The notes below the pieces were generated by a model, which had not been told where the DNA came from, did not search any database, and worked only from the letters and a program-made list of their open reading frames with translations. From contig NZ_CP113162.1 of assembly GCF_029030725.1 (NCBI RefSeq), forward strand, positions 1,424,501-1,488,500: a stretch of DNA of 64,000 nt, given 5' to 3'. The position numbers were made by a program, and so were the translations under genes. This document shows positions 18,873 to 28,308 of this stretch, in pieces. How positions within the stretch are numbered: position 1 is the first letter of the stretch; each line of letters starts with the position of its first letter. The DNA comes from [Pseudomonas] carboxydohydrogena. Its GTDB lineage: Bacteria > Pseudomonadota > Alphaproteobacteria > Rhizobiales > Xanthobacteraceae.

Positions 18873-19673
18873 CTAGAACCCGGCGGGGGTGAATTCGAGG
18901 TCGAGTTCCCGCCATTCCTTGTACTTGTCGGCGGGCAGCATCGAATAGGGCTGGCAGGCTTCAAGGGCGGCAATCGCGGCCTTCAGGATCAGTGGACCTT
19001 TCGGCGTTGCTTTCGCCGCCATCAGTGCCGGCGCTCTGGCGAGCTTGCCGTCGCGCTTGAGCGCCACCCGCAGCACGATGCGGGCGTCATCTGTCGATGC
19101 GACGCCCGCCGGCAGTTTCAGGCATGATTTCAGATGTGAGCGAAAGGCGGAGACGACATCAGCCTTCAGGTCGGCGGCGACTTGATCGGGAGTGAAGCCA
19201 CCGAGGCCGGACATGAACGGATCGCCGTACTGGCTCATCACGTCGGGCTGCACGGTCGGCGCGCCGGTGATGGCCGTCTGCGGGAGGGCAGGCGGTTCCG
19301 GCGGAGGCGTCTGCGGCTCAGCGGCGGGCTTGGTTTCCTCGGGCACAGGCGTTAGCGCCTTGTCGTCGATCTTTGGGTCTCCAGCCTTTTGTTCTTCAGC
19401 CTTGGGCTCGTCCGCTTTCGGCTCATCCTGTTTGGCATCATCGCCCCTGGCCGTATCGAGACTCGGCAATGAGAGATCGCCGGATTTTTCGGCGGGCGCA
19501 TCCTTCGCCGGGACAAGCTCGACATTGATGGCGGGCGGCGGCGGATCGTAGAGCTTGACGCCGGAGCCGAAGATCACCCAGCCCAGCAGCGCGACATGCG
19601 CCAGAATGGAGACAGCGCCACCGGTACGCCGCAGCCATTCCGTCTCCATGATGTTACGCCACGCCCATGCCAT
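18873..19673 (-). CDS. TolA/TonB-like envelope protein with C-terminal TolA-type domain
   Basis: The 266-residue protein has an N-terminal transmembrane anchor (about 18-37, LAHVALLGWVIFGSGV), a long Pro/Glu/Lys/Ala-rich periplasmic spacer (40-130), and a C-terminal domain with a Cys pair (LKSCLKLPAG and LEACQPYSML) like TolA/TonB C-terminal domains of alphaproteobacteria. Such proteins transduce proton-motive force energy across the periplasm. There is no tolQ/R or exbB/D nearby, so it may be an accessory energy transducer or scaffold. Start is ATG 19673; a second ATG at 19649 is equally possible. Confidence 0.68.
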   Translation of the reverse strand: MAWAWRNIMETEWLRRTGGAVSILAHVALLGWVIFGSGVKLYDPPPPAINVELVPAKDAPAEKSGDLSLPSLDTARGDDAKQDEPKADEPKAEEQKAGDPKIDDKALTPVPEETKPAAEPQTPPPEPPALPQTAITGAPTVQPDVMSQYGDPFMSGLGGFTPDQVAADLKADVVSAFRSHLKSCLKLPAGVASTDDARIVLRVALKRDGKLARAPALMAAKATPKGPLILKAAIAALEACQPYSMLPADKYKEWRELDLEFTPAGF

Positions 19674-19738
19674 GCGGCGGACAACCTACCGTTGGTCCGC
19701 GCGGCCCGCCATGGCTTTCGCGGGCGTCTTCTTGCCGC

Positions 19739-20479
19739 CTATAGCGTGTTGCGCAGCCGCGCGCCGTTGCGGAAACGAAAGAATGGTACCTCGGCATGAT
19801 GGGTCAGCGGGCCCATCGCGAGGCGGGCGCTGAGTTCATCCATGATGCTCTGTGTCATGGAGTGAACGTCTGCGAGCGGGGCCGCGCCAAGTTCGATCCA
19901 TTTGAGTTCGACCAGTTCCGCATCGGCATGGACGACACCGCTGACGGTGTGGGCGATGGCGGAAATGTCAGCGGTAAAGAAGCGCGTGTCGAACCGGCGG
20001 ACCAGTCCGGGCGGGGTGATGGCGCGTGCGATCAGATAGAGTTGCGAGGGGTCTGGCAGCAGGCCCGTCTTAGCGAATGGCGTCCATTCTCCCCTGAGGG
20101 CCGCCTTTTGCGCGGGTGTGAGGGGAGCGGACGGCTTGCTGCCGAGGCACAGGCCGGTTTCCTCGCAAGCCTCGCGGATGGCCGCGGCGACCAGCGCATG
20201 GGCGCGGGCCGGCGTCGTTCTGGGATTGCCCGCGAGCAGTTTCGTTTCGAGTCCTTCGGGAATCCCGGCCGCGAGCGGAATACGATAATCCGTCGCATCG
20301 ACGCTGCCGCCGGGAAACACCAGCTTGTTCGGCATGAAGACGAGATCGGCGCGCCGCCGCCCGAGCAGGACTTTCGGAACGGGCCCGTGGCGATCGACCA
20401 GAATGAGCGTCGCGGAATCGCGCGGCCTTCGATAGGAATGCCGGGCCTCGTCCGCGGTATGTGCCGGTCGCGAGTTCAT
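19739..20479 (-). CDS. NUDIX hydrolase
   Basis: The 246-residue protein contains FMPNKLVFPGGSVD and the NUDIX helix residues REACEETGL, separated by a longer insertion, which fits the NUDT8/NUDT19-like branch rather than MutT. It likely hydrolyses a nucleoside-diphosphate-linked compound such as a CoA derivative, but substrate is not determined by sequence. It lies 17 bases after the DUF983 gene and is probably the last gene of the topA-rnr-DUF983-NUDIX transcript. Confidence 0.85.
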   Translation of the reverse strand: MNSRPAHTADEARHSYRRPRDSATLILVDRHGPVPKVLLGRRRADLVFMPNKLVFPGGSVDATDYRIPLAAGIPEGLETKLLAGNPRTTPARAHALVAAAIREACEETGLCLGSKPSAPLTPAQKAALRGEWTPFAKTGLLPDPSQLYLIARAITPPGLVRRFDTRFFTADISAIAHTVSGVVHADAELVELKWIELGAAPLADVHSMTQSIMDELSARLAMGPLTHHAEVPFFRFRNGARLRNTL

Positions 20480-20496
20480 CCGGAACGCGCGAGCGC

Positions 20497-20958
20497 TCAG
20501 GCCGGACGATCGGATGCGCTCTCAGCCCCGTTCTCGTCGAAGCCGTGCATGCGCAGCGCCCATTGCAGGCCGACGACCGCGCCTTTTACGGGTTGCAATA
20601 GCAAAAGCGCCGATACGAGCGTGATCGGCAGATAGATCGCCAGTTGCAGGGGGATGGGCGGCGAGTAGTTGGTCTCGACCCACAGCATGATCGGCACCAC
20701 GATGTGCCCGACGATGACGATGACGAGATAGGCGGGGAGATCGTCGGCGCGGTGATGGGTGAAGTCCTGCCCGCAATGGGAACAGCAGTCGGCGGTTCTC
20801 AGGTAGGTGCGGAACAGCTTGCCTTCGCCGCAGTTCGGGCAGCGGCCACGGCAGCCGCGCAGCATCGCATTCCACAGATTGCGCTTTGTGGGCGCGGCCA
20901 TCGACGGAGTCCAAATCTTCGCCGGGGTCTCGGGAGTCCGCACCGCGCTATTCATCAT
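20497..20958 (-). CDS. DUF983 zinc-ribbon membrane protein
   Basis: The 153-residue protein has an N-terminal double zinc-ribbon (RCPNCGEG and CSHCGQDF), DUF983 motif HHRADDLPAYLVI, and two transmembrane segments (about 75-100 and 105-130). Function unknown; DUF983 genes recur near rnr in alphaproteobacteria. Its start codons ATG-ATG overlap the rnr TGA, so translation is coupled. Confidence 0.88.
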   Translation of the reverse strand: MMNSAVRTPETPAKIWTPSMAAPTKRNLWNAMLRGCRGRCPNCGEGKLFRTYLRTADCCSHCGQDFTHHRADDLPAYLVIVIVGHIVVPIMLWVETNYSPPIPLQLAIYLPITLVSALLLLQPVKGAVVGLQWALRMHGFDENGAESASDRPA

Positions 20959-23300
20959 TTACCTCGTTTGCCTTTGCCGGGTTTGATCTTGCCGGGCTTG
21001 CGAGCCTTGCTGTTGTCTTTGCCCTTGGGGCCTCGTCCTGTCTTCGCCTTCGCGCCGCGTTTCGGGCCGATATGTTTTCGACTTCCTAATTCACGCTTGC
21101 CGCGCGGCACCTTGGTTCCCTCCGACAGGAGTTCGAACCGCAGCGCACCGGCGACCGGCGCTGCTTCTACCAGACGAACCTCCACGACGTCACCCAGTCT
21201 GTGCATGGCACCACTGCGCGTTCCGATCAGCGCATGGCGGGTTTCGTCGAAATGGTAGAATTCGCTGCCGAGCGTCCTGACCGGAATCAGGCCGTCGGCG
21301 CCCGTTTCATTCAGTTTGACGAACAGCCCCGCCTTGGTGACGCCGGAAATGCGGCCCTCGAAGATCGCGCCGACGCGGTCGGCGAGGAAATGCGCGATCA
21401 GCCGGTCGGTGGTTTCGCGTTCCGCCTTCATGGCGCGCCGTTCGGTGAGCGAGATCGCGGCGGCGACTTCGCCCAGCGTTTCCAGCGTCTCGTGTTCGGG
21501 CAGCGCACCGTCGCCGAGGCCAAGCGCACGGATCAGCGCGCGGTGCACGATCAGGTCGGCGTATCGCCTGATCGGGGACGTGAAATGCGCATAGCGCCGC
21601 AGGTTGAGGCCGAAATGTCCGTAATTCTCGGAAGCGTATTCGGCCTGCGCCTGCGAGCGGAGCACGACCTCGTTGACGAGCGATTCGGTGTCGCGGCCCT
21701 TCACCTGCGCGAGGATGCGGTTGAACACCGCAGGCCGCAGCGCACCGGATTTGGTGAACGGCATGTCGAGCGTCTTGAGGAATTCGTGAAGGTTGTGGAC
21801 CTTCTCCTGCGTGGGCTGGTCGTGCACGCGATAGATCAGCGGCAGTGCCTTCTTCTCCAGCGTCTCCGCGGCGGCGACGTTGGCGAGGATCATGAATTCC
21901 TCGATCAGGCGATGCGCGTCGAGACGTTCCGGCGTGGTGACGCGGTCCACCGTGCCATCTGGTTTCAGGAGGATCTTGCGTTCGGGCAATTCCAGTTCGA
22001 GCGGATCGCGCGCGTCGCGTGCCCGTTTCACCAGCGCATAGGCCGTATAGAGCGGCGCGATGATGGACTGGAGCAGGGGACCTGTCGTGTCGTCGGGCCG
22101 CCCGTCGCGCGCGGCCTGCGCCTGCGCGTAGGAGAGCTTCGCGGCCGACCGCATCAGGATGCGGTGGAAGCTGTGCGAGCGCTTGGCGCCGTCCGCGCCG
22201 ATCACCATGCGCACGGCGATGGCGCCGCGCGGTTCGTTCGGCTTCAGCGAGCACAGGTCGTTCGAGATGCGCTCGGGCAGCATCGGCACCACGCGGTCGG
22301 GGAAATAGACCGAGTTGCCGCGCTTGAGTGCTTCGCGGTCGAGCGCGGAGTCCGGCCGCACGTAGTAGGCGACGTCCGCGATGGCAACGTTGACGATAAA
22401 GCCGCCTTTGTTGGACGGATCGTCATCGGGCGTGGCGTGTACCGCGTCGTCGTGATCCTTGGCGTCCGGCGGATCAATAGTGATGAGCGGCACATCGCGC
22501 CAGTCCTCGCGGCCCTTGAGAGACGCGACCTTGGCGGCTTCCGCCTCGTCGATCGCGGCGCGCGGAAACTCCTGCGGAATTTCATGGGCGTGAATGGCGA
22601 TCAGGCTGATGGCCTTCTCGGTCTTCATCGAGCCGAGCCGTTCGCGCACGCGCCCGGCGGGCAGGCCGTAGCCGCGCGAGCGGATCAGTTCGACACTGAC
22701 GAGATCGCCGTCCTGCGCGTCGGCGCTGTCGGCGGCGGCGATGGCAAGCTCGCGTCCGGCCTGCTTCTTGTCGACGGGGATCATCCGGCCGCCGCCCTGG
22801 GGGCTCACGCGGAAGATGCCGAGCACGCGGTTTCTGGTTTTTTCCAGCACCTTGATGACGCGGCCGATGTAGAGAGCCGCGCGTTCGCCGCGCTCGCGCT
22901 TCTCCAGCCGCAGCAGCACGCGCTCGCCGACGCCAGCGACGGTGCCGGGCTTGGGGCGGCGCGGCGTGTGGATGTGGATGACAGGGGCAGGGCCGTCGAT
23001 GTCCTCGGCCCATTCGGCGGGGACGGCGATCAGATCGCCATCGCTGTCGGTTCTGGTCACGTCGGCGACAAGGGTCGGCGGCAGCTCTCGCGCGTCATGC
23101 ACGCGCTTGCCTTGTCTGGCGATCACGCCTTCGTCGGTGAGTTCGCGCAAGATCCGGCGCAGCGCCGCGCGGGATTCGTTCTTGAGGCCGAAGTGCCGCG
23201 CCAGTTCGCGCGTACCGGCCTCGCGAGGGTTGGTCTTGATGAACGCGACGATGCTCTCCTTGTCGGGAAAGCCATCGGTCGCGCCATGCTTGTTTTTCAT
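20955..23300 (-). CDS. rnr: Ribonuclease R
   Basis: The 781-residue 3'-5' exoribonuclease degrades structured RNA. An N-terminal winged-helix (RELARHFGLKNESRAALRRIL), cold-shock OB domains, the RNB catalytic core with metal-binding Asp cluster (DPPDAKDHDDAVHA) and a C-terminal S1 domain (GAIFEGRISGVTKAGLFVKL) are in the standard order, followed by a Lys/Gly/Pro-rich tail. Its ATG overlaps the topA stop (TAATG) and its stop overlaps the DUF983 start, giving a coupled operon. Confidence 0.95.
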   Translation of the reverse strand: MKNKHGATDGFPDKESIVAFIKTNPREAGTRELARHFGLKNESRAALRRILRELTDEGVIARQGKRVHDARELPPTLVADVTRTDSDGDLIAVPAEWAEDIDGPAPVIHIHTPRRPKPGTVAGVGERVLLRLEKRERGERAALYIGRVIKVLEKTRNRVLGIFRVSPQGGGRMIPVDKKQAGRELAIAAADSADAQDGDLVSVELIRSRGYGLPAGRVRERLGSMKTEKAISLIAIHAHEIPQEFPRAAIDEAEAAKVASLKGREDWRDVPLITIDPPDAKDHDDAVHATPDDDPSNKGGFIVNVAIADVAYYVRPDSALDREALKRGNSVYFPDRVVPMLPERISNDLCSLKPNEPRGAIAVRMVIGADGAKRSHSFHRILMRSAAKLSYAQAQAARDGRPDDTTGPLLQSIIAPLYTAYALVKRARDARDPLELELPERKILLKPDGTVDRVTTPERLDAHRLIEEFMILANVAAAETLEKKALPLIYRVHDQPTQEKVHNLHEFLKTLDMPFTKSGALRPAVFNRILAQVKGRDTESLVNEVVLRSQAQAEYASENYGHFGLNLRRYAHFTSPIRRYADLIVHRALIRALGLGDGALPEHETLETLGEVAAAISLTERRAMKAERETTDRLIAHFLADRVGAIFEGRISGVTKAGLFVKLNETGADGLIPVRTLGSEFYHFDETRHALIGTRSGAMHRLGDVVEVRLVEAAPVAGALRFELLSEGTKVPRGKRELGSRKHIGPKRGAKAKTGRGPKGKDNSKARKPGKIKPGKGKRGK

Positions 23301-26047
23301 TATCCGCGTGCTTTTCCGGCGCTCTTTTTCGAAGCCACCTTGGCGGGCGATTTCGCGACAGCCTTTGTTGCCGTTTTCGCCGCCGCGCGGGGCTTGGCCT
23401 TGGCGGCGGTTTTCGCGCGAGGTGCCGCCGCCTTCTTGGCAACGGCTTTGGGCTCGGCGTCGTCGCTCTTGGCCGTTGCCTTTTTCGCGGTCTTCTTCGG
23501 AGCGGCTTTTTTCGCGGCACCGCGCTTAGCCTTGCCGCCGCCCTTGGCCGCGCGCGCCTCGATCAGCGCGATCGCTTCCTCGAGCGTGATCTGCTCCGGC
23601 TCCCTGTCGTCGGGGATCGTGGCGTTGATGCCGTCGATCGAGACGTAGGCGCCGTAGCGGCCCTTCTTGAGCATGATCTTGCCGCCGCGCGCCGGATAGT
23701 CGCCGACTTCCTTGCCGGGATCGGCGCCGAAACGGCGGCTCGGTCCCTTGGCGATCTTCTCGGCGATCAGCGTCACCGCGCGGTTGAGGCCGACATTATA
23801 AACATCGTCGCCAGCCTCGAGGCTCGCATAGGTCTTGCCGTGGCGCACGAACGGCCCGAACCGGCCGATGCCCGCGGTGATGATCTCACCGTCTTCCGGG
23901 TGCGGGCCGACATCGCGCGGCAGCGACAGCAGCTTGAGCGCGAGATCGAGTTCGACATCGGCGGGCGACATGTTCTTCGGAATGCCCGCGCGTTTCGGCT
24001 TCTCGTCCTCGGCATAATCCTTCGGCTCGCCGAGCTGGATGTAGGGACCGAAGCGTCCCGCCTTCACAGCAACATCGAGATCGGTTTTCGGGTCCTTGCC
24101 GAGCACGCGGTCGCTCGATGCGCTCGACGAGGCGAGGGGGCGCGTGTAGCGGCACTCGGGATAGTTCGAGCAGCCGACGAAGGCGCCGAACTTGCCGGCC
24201 TTGAGATTGAGTTTGCCGGTGCCGCAGCTCGGGCACTGGCGCGGATCGCCGCCGTCGGCGCGCGGCTCGTAGATGTGCTCGCCGAGCATGGCGTCGAGCA
24301 CGTCGAGCACTTCGGAGACGCGGACATCCTTGATGTCGTTGACCGAGCCGATGAAGTCGCGCCAGAAATCCTTCAGCACCGACTTCCATGCGACTTCGTT
24401 GTTGGAAATCTTGTCGAGTTTTTCCTCGAGGTCGGCGGTGAAATCGAATTCGACGTAGCGCGTGAAGTATTTTTCAAGAAAGGCAACGACGACGCGGCCC
24501 TTGTCCTCGGCGGAGAGGCGCTTCTTCTCGAGCTTCACGTAGCCGCGGTCCTTCAGGACTTGCAGAATCGAGGCGTAGGTGGACGGGCGGCCGATGCCGA
24601 GTTCTTCCATCCGCTTGACGAGCGAGGCTTCCGAAAAACGCGGCGGCGGCTCGGTGAAGTGCTGGGTGACGGCAAGGCTCTCGCGCTTCAGAGCCTCGCC
24701 TTCGCTCATCGCGGGCAGGCGGCGGCTGTCCTCGTCCTCGGGATCGTCGTCGCGGCCTTCCTGATAGACCGCGAGGAAGCCGTCGAACTTCACAACCTGT
24801 CCGGACGCGCGCAGGTCGAGCGTGCGGGAGCCCGCCTTCGCGGTGATGTCGACGGTGGTGCGCTCCAGTTCGGCCGATTCCATCTGGCTCGCGACGGTGC
24901 GCATCCAGATCAGTTCATAAAGGCGATACTGGTCGTTATCGAGCCGCGCTTTCAGCTTGGCGGGGCGGCGCGACACGTCCGTGGGGCGGATCGCTTCGTG
25001 GGCTTCCTGCGCGTTCTTGGCTTTCGACGAGTACTGGCGCGGCGAGTCCGGCACGTAAGCGTTGCCGTAGTCCTCGCCGATCACCTTGCGCAAGGCGGGG
25101 ATTGCTTCCGGCGTGATGGAGACGCCGTCGGTTCGCATGTAGGTGATGAGGCCGGTGGTCTCGCCGCCGATGTCGATACCTTCATAGAGACGCTGCGCGA
25201 TGCGCATGGTGTGCGCCGGCGCGAAGCCGAGCTTGCGGCTGGCTTCCTGTTGCAGCGTCGAGGTGGTGAAGGGCGCCTGCGGATTGCGGCGCGCGGGCTT
25301 GGCTTCCACCAGCGCGACGGAGTAGGTGCCGTTTTCCAGCGCCTTCCTGAAATCCTCGGCTTCCGCGCCGCTGCCGATGTCGAGCCGCTGGATTTTCTTG
25401 CCGTCGGCGCCGACGAGTCGCGCCTCGAAGGTCTCGTTGCGCGGGGTCGCGAGCGTGGCGACCAGCGACCAGTATTCGCGCGGCACGAATTTCTCGATCT
25501 CAAGCTCGCGGTCACAGACCAGACGCAGCGCCACGGACTGCACGCGGCCAGCCGAACGCGCGCCCGGCAGCTTGCGCCACAACACCGGCGATAGCGTGAA
25601 GCCGACGAGATAATCCAGCGCGCGGCGCGCCATGTAGGCGTCCACCAGCGCGCCGTCGATCTCGCGCGGGTGCTGCATCGCCTCGGTGATCGACTGCTTG
25701 GTGATGGCGTTGAAGACGACGCGCTCGATCTTCTGATCCTTCAGCGCGCGCTTCTGCTTCATGACCTCCAGCACGTGCCAGGAGATCGCCTCGCCCTCGC
25801 GATCGGGGTCGGTTGCGAGGATCAGCTTGTCGGCGCCCTTGAGCGCCTTGGCGATGTCGTTGAGCCGGCCCGCCGCCTTGGGGTCGGTTTCCCAGATCAT
25901 CTGAAAATTGGCGTCCGGATCGACCGAACCGTTCTTGGCCGGAAGGTCGCGGACATGGCCGTAGGAGGCCAGAACCTCATAGGAGGAGCCCAGATATTTA
26001 TTGATCGTCTTGGCCTTCGCAGGCGACTCCACAATGACGAGATTCAT
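23300..26047 (-). CDS. topA: DNA topoisomerase I (type IA)
   Basis: The 915-residue enzyme relaxes negative supercoils. An N-terminal TOPRIM domain (VIVESPAKAKTI; ATDPDREGEAI with metal-binding acids), the active-site Tyr in GLITYMRTDG, one four-cysteine zinc finger (CPSCGTGKLNLKAGKF..CSNYPEC), several further topo C-terminal repeats, and a Lys/Ala-rich tail of about 80 residues are visible. The frame opens at 26089; ATG 26047 yields the universal MNLVIVESPAKAK start. Basic Lys/Ala tails are common in this bacterial group. Confidence 0.96.
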   Translation of the reverse strand: MNLVIVESPAKAKTINKYLGSSYEVLASYGHVRDLPAKNGSVDPDANFQMIWETDPKAAGRLNDIAKALKGADKLILATDPDREGEAISWHVLEVMKQKRALKDQKIERVVFNAITKQSITEAMQHPREIDGALVDAYMARRALDYLVGFTLSPVLWRKLPGARSAGRVQSVALRLVCDRELEIEKFVPREYWSLVATLATPRNETFEARLVGADGKKIQRLDIGSGAEAEDFRKALENGTYSVALVEAKPARRNPQAPFTTSTLQQEASRKLGFAPAHTMRIAQRLYEGIDIGGETTGLITYMRTDGVSITPEAIPALRKVIGEDYGNAYVPDSPRQYSSKAKNAQEAHEAIRPTDVSRRPAKLKARLDNDQYRLYELIWMRTVASQMESAELERTTVDITAKAGSRTLDLRASGQVVKFDGFLAVYQEGRDDDPEDEDSRRLPAMSEGEALKRESLAVTQHFTEPPPRFSEASLVKRMEELGIGRPSTYASILQVLKDRGYVKLEKKRLSAEDKGRVVVAFLEKYFTRYVEFDFTADLEEKLDKISNNEVAWKSVLKDFWRDFIGSVNDIKDVRVSEVLDVLDAMLGEHIYEPRADGGDPRQCPSCGTGKLNLKAGKFGAFVGCSNYPECRYTRPLASSSASSDRVLGKDPKTDLDVAVKAGRFGPYIQLGEPKDYAEDEKPKRAGIPKNMSPADVELDLALKLLSLPRDVGPHPEDGEIITAGIGRFGPFVRHGKTYASLEAGDDVYNVGLNRAVTLIAEKIAKGPSRRFGADPGKEVGDYPARGGKIMLKKGRYGAYVSIDGINATIPDDREPEQITLEEAIALIEARAAKGGGKAKRGAAKKAAPKKTAKKATAKSDDAEPKAVAKKAAAPRAKTAAKAKPRAAAKTATKAVAKSPAKVASKKSAGKARG

Positions 26048-26278
26048 TTGAATCCAATGAGTTAGGCTGAAAATAAACCCCGGAATCACCGCGAGGGGAC
26101 GGGGCTTTCGGAGCGATACATGGGTAAAGTGGGGGGTGCTGTCAAATGCCGGTCGCTTGAACAGGCAACGGAACCGACACTCAAAGTTGCATTTTTTAAT
26201 AAAATTAAGCCGGAAGTTGCATAAATCGAAACTTGGAGTATAAGAATATTATCCTGATTCCAGGATAGGCTGAAGTCC
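26048..26278. other. AT-rich intergenic region upstream of topA
   Basis: This 230-base region is visibly richer in A/T than its surroundings (runs such as TTTTTTAATAAAATTAAG near 26192-26209). It must hold the divergent promoters of topA and the small 71-residue gene. I did not identify a specific element. Confidence 0.5.
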
Positions 26279-26494
26279 ATGCCGCCTCGCCGAGACAGAT
26301 CGACGGAGCACAAATCAGAGCAGCGCGGCGAAGATGGCGGCGCGGAGGAAGCGGCAACCTTTATCTCGGAAACGCTGCTCAATCTGACATCCATCTGCCA
26401 GCGGCATCGCTTCGATACGCTCGGCTATCTTCTGGACATGGCGCGCATGGAGGCCGACGGTCTGATGCGGACGCAGCGGAAATCCGGCTCCTGA
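26279..26494 (+). CDS. Small conserved-looking protein of unknown function (71 aa)
   Basis: The 71-residue protein starts with a basic/acidic, disordered-looking 25 residues and continues as an amphipathic helix (FISETLLNLTSICQRHRFDTLGYLLDMARMEAD). A cysteine sits in the middle. No family name recognised. It is divergent from topA and its stop converges on dprA 10 bases away, which is consistent with a real gene. Confidence 0.55.
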   Translation: MPPRRDRSTEHKSEQRGEDGGAEEAATFISETLLNLTSICQRHRFDTLGYLLDMARMEADGLMRTQRKSGS

Positions 26495-26504
26495 GGCAAC
26501 AACC

Positions 26505-27626
26505 TCAGTTCAGCGAGACCATGCCGCCGCCGTGGCGCTCCAGCCGCCCGGCCATCTCAAGTTCGAGCAGCACCGTGCGCACGATGGCGGGCGAGGTTCC
26601 GGCCATCCGCACCAGATCGTCGATCCCGAGCGGCGAGGGACCGAGCAGGCCGACGATCCGCGCCCGGTCGGTTTCCTGCGGCTCGCGACCCTCGTGCGGC
26701 GGCTCGTCCTCCTCCATCGGCAGTTCGATCGGGCGGCCCATGATCGGCGCGACGGCATTAATAATGTCTGCGGCGCAGGTCGTCAGCGTTGCTCCCTGCC
26801 TGATGAGGTCGTTGGTCCCGGCGGCGCGAGGGTCGAGCGGCGAGCCGGGGACTGCGAACACCTCGCGGCCCTGTTCGTTGGCGAAGCGTCCGGTTATGAG
26901 CGATCCGGAGCGATGCGCGGCCTCGACAATGAGGATGCCGAGGGCCACGCCGGAAATCAGGCGGTTGCGGCGGGGGAAGTCGCGGGCACGCGGGCTGTGA
27001 CCGAGCGGCATTTCCGAGATCGCGCCGCCGCCAGTGTCGATGACCGATGCGAGCAGGCCCTCATGTTCGGGCGGATAGATGCGGTCGTGTCCGCCCGCGA
27101 GCACGGCGACGGTGCCGCCATCCAGCGACGCGCGATGCGCCGCCTGATCGATGCCGCGCGCCAGCCCCGAGGCGATGACAAAGCCCGCGTCCGCCAGATC
27201 GCGCGCGATGCCTTGCGTGAATTTCAGCCCGACGCCGGAGGCGTTGCGCGAGCCGACGATGCCGATCATCGGCCGCATCTCGGTCTCGTGTGCGCCGCGC
27301 ACGCCTAAGAGTGGCGGAGGATCGTCAATCAGTGCAAGCCGGGGCGGATAGCCGTGTTCGCCGGGGGCAAGCAAGGCGACGCCGAGCCTGTGGCTTGCCT
27401 CGATTTCGCGCTCGGCGTTTTCAATCGAACAGATCCGCCCGGCACCGCTCGCGCCGCCGCGACGTGCGAGGTCCGGCAGGCGCTCGAGCGCCGCTCTGGC
27501 GCTGCCGCAATGATTGACGAGGGAGCGAAAGGTTCGCGGCCCGACATGTTCGCTGCGGATCAGCCGCAGCCAGTCGATGCGCTGGGCGTCGCTCAACCTG
27601 ATGGGCGCTGATGCGAGCCTGTCCAC
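26505..27626 (-). CDS. dprA: DNA-processing protein DprA
   Basis: The 373-residue protein loads RecA onto incoming single-stranded DNA in transformation. It has an N-terminal SAM-like domain, the Rossmann-like core with [37 protein letters not shown] and the conserved GALITxRFA-equivalent [22 protein letters not shown], and a C-terminal winged-helix (about 310-373). The start is a GTG at 27626. It follows plsY by 75 bases and is the last gene of the pyrB-pyrC'-plsY-dprA row. Confidence 0.93.
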   Translation of the reverse strand: MDRLASAPIRLSDAQRIDWLRLIRSEHVGPRTFRSLVNHCGSARAALERLPDLARRGGASGAGRICSIENAEREIEASHRLGVALLAPGEHGYPPRLALIDDPPPLLGVRGAHETEMRPMIGIVGSRNASGVGLKFTQGIARDLADAGFVIASGLARGIDQAAHRASLDGGTVAVLAGGHDRIYPPEHEGLLASVIDTGGGAISEMPLGHSPRARDFPRRNRLISGVALGILIVEAAHRSGSLITGRFANEQGREVFAVPGSPLDPRAAGTNDLIRQGATLTTCAADIINAVAPIMGRPIELPMEEDEPPHEGREPQETDRARIVGLLGPSPLGIDDLVRMAGTSPAIVRTVLLELEMAGRLERHGGGMVSLN

Positions 27627-27701
27627 GACCGCCTCCCGAAGCGGCCAGTGTTGCGCAAGTCGGGGCAGGGAACAATGCGGGTTGTTGCGGAATGAGGGGC
27701 T

Positions 27702-28304
27702 TTACCCCTTCGCGCCGATCTTGCCCTCGGAGCCGTCCATCAGGCGGCGGATATTGGCGCGGTGCTTGAACCACAGGATGGCGGAGAGCACGGCGAACAG
27801 GGCGGCCAGAGGCAAATATTGCAGCCATAGGAGCAGCGGGGGGATCGCGGCGCTGGCGATCAGCGCGGCCAGCGAGGAATAGCGGGTGATGGCGGCAATC
27901 GCGAGCCAGATGGCGCAAAAGATCAGTGCCGCCGGCCACCACAGCCCCAGCAGCACGCCGATATAGGTGGCGACACCCTTGCCGCCCCTGAACTTCAGCC
28001 AGACAGGAAGGATGTGGCCGAGAAAAGCGCCGAGGCCCGCGGCAATGGCGGCGTCATACCCGAACAGGTAGCGGGCGAGCAGCACGGCTATGGTGCCCTT
28101 GAGCATGTCGCCGGCAAGCGTTGCGGCGGCGAGGCCCTTGCGCCCTGTGCGCAGCACATTGGTCGCGCCGATATTGCCCGAGCCGATGGAGCGCAGATCG
28201 GCGGTGCCCGCGCGGCGCGTGATCAAGAGGCCGAACGGGATCGAGCCGAACAGATAGCCAATTCCCAATGCAAGTGCGTTCGCGGCTGCGGGCGACAAAT
28301 CCAT
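27702..28304 (-). CDS. plsY: Glycerol-3-phosphate acyltransferase PlsY
   Basis: The 200-residue integral membrane enzyme transfers acyl groups from acyl-phosphate to glycerol-3-phosphate, the first step of phospholipid synthesis. The three PlsY motifs are present: GSIPFGLLI near the N-terminus, [11 protein letters not shown], and [12 protein letters not shown]. About five transmembrane segments. It lies 4 bases downstream of the pyrC-like gene, and precedes dprA. Confidence 0.95.
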   Translation of the reverse strand: MDLSPAAANALALGIGYLFGSIPFGLLITRRAGTADLRSIGSGNIGATNVLRTGRKGLAAATLAGDMLKGTIAVLLARYLFGYDAAIAAGLGAFLGHILPVWLKFRGGKGVATYIGVLLGLWWPAALIFCAIWLAIAAITRYSSLAALIASAAIPPLLLWLQYLPLAALFAVLSAILWFKHRANIRRLMDGSEGKIGAKG

Positions 28305-28308
28305 GCGC

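Noticed and set aside
21201-23648. 815-codon plus-strand frame opposite rnr
   Set aside because: Antisense shadow; the minus strand encodes clear RNase R motifs through the same span.
23840-25594. 584-codon plus-strand frame opposite topA
   Set aside because: Antisense shadow of topA; no recognised family.
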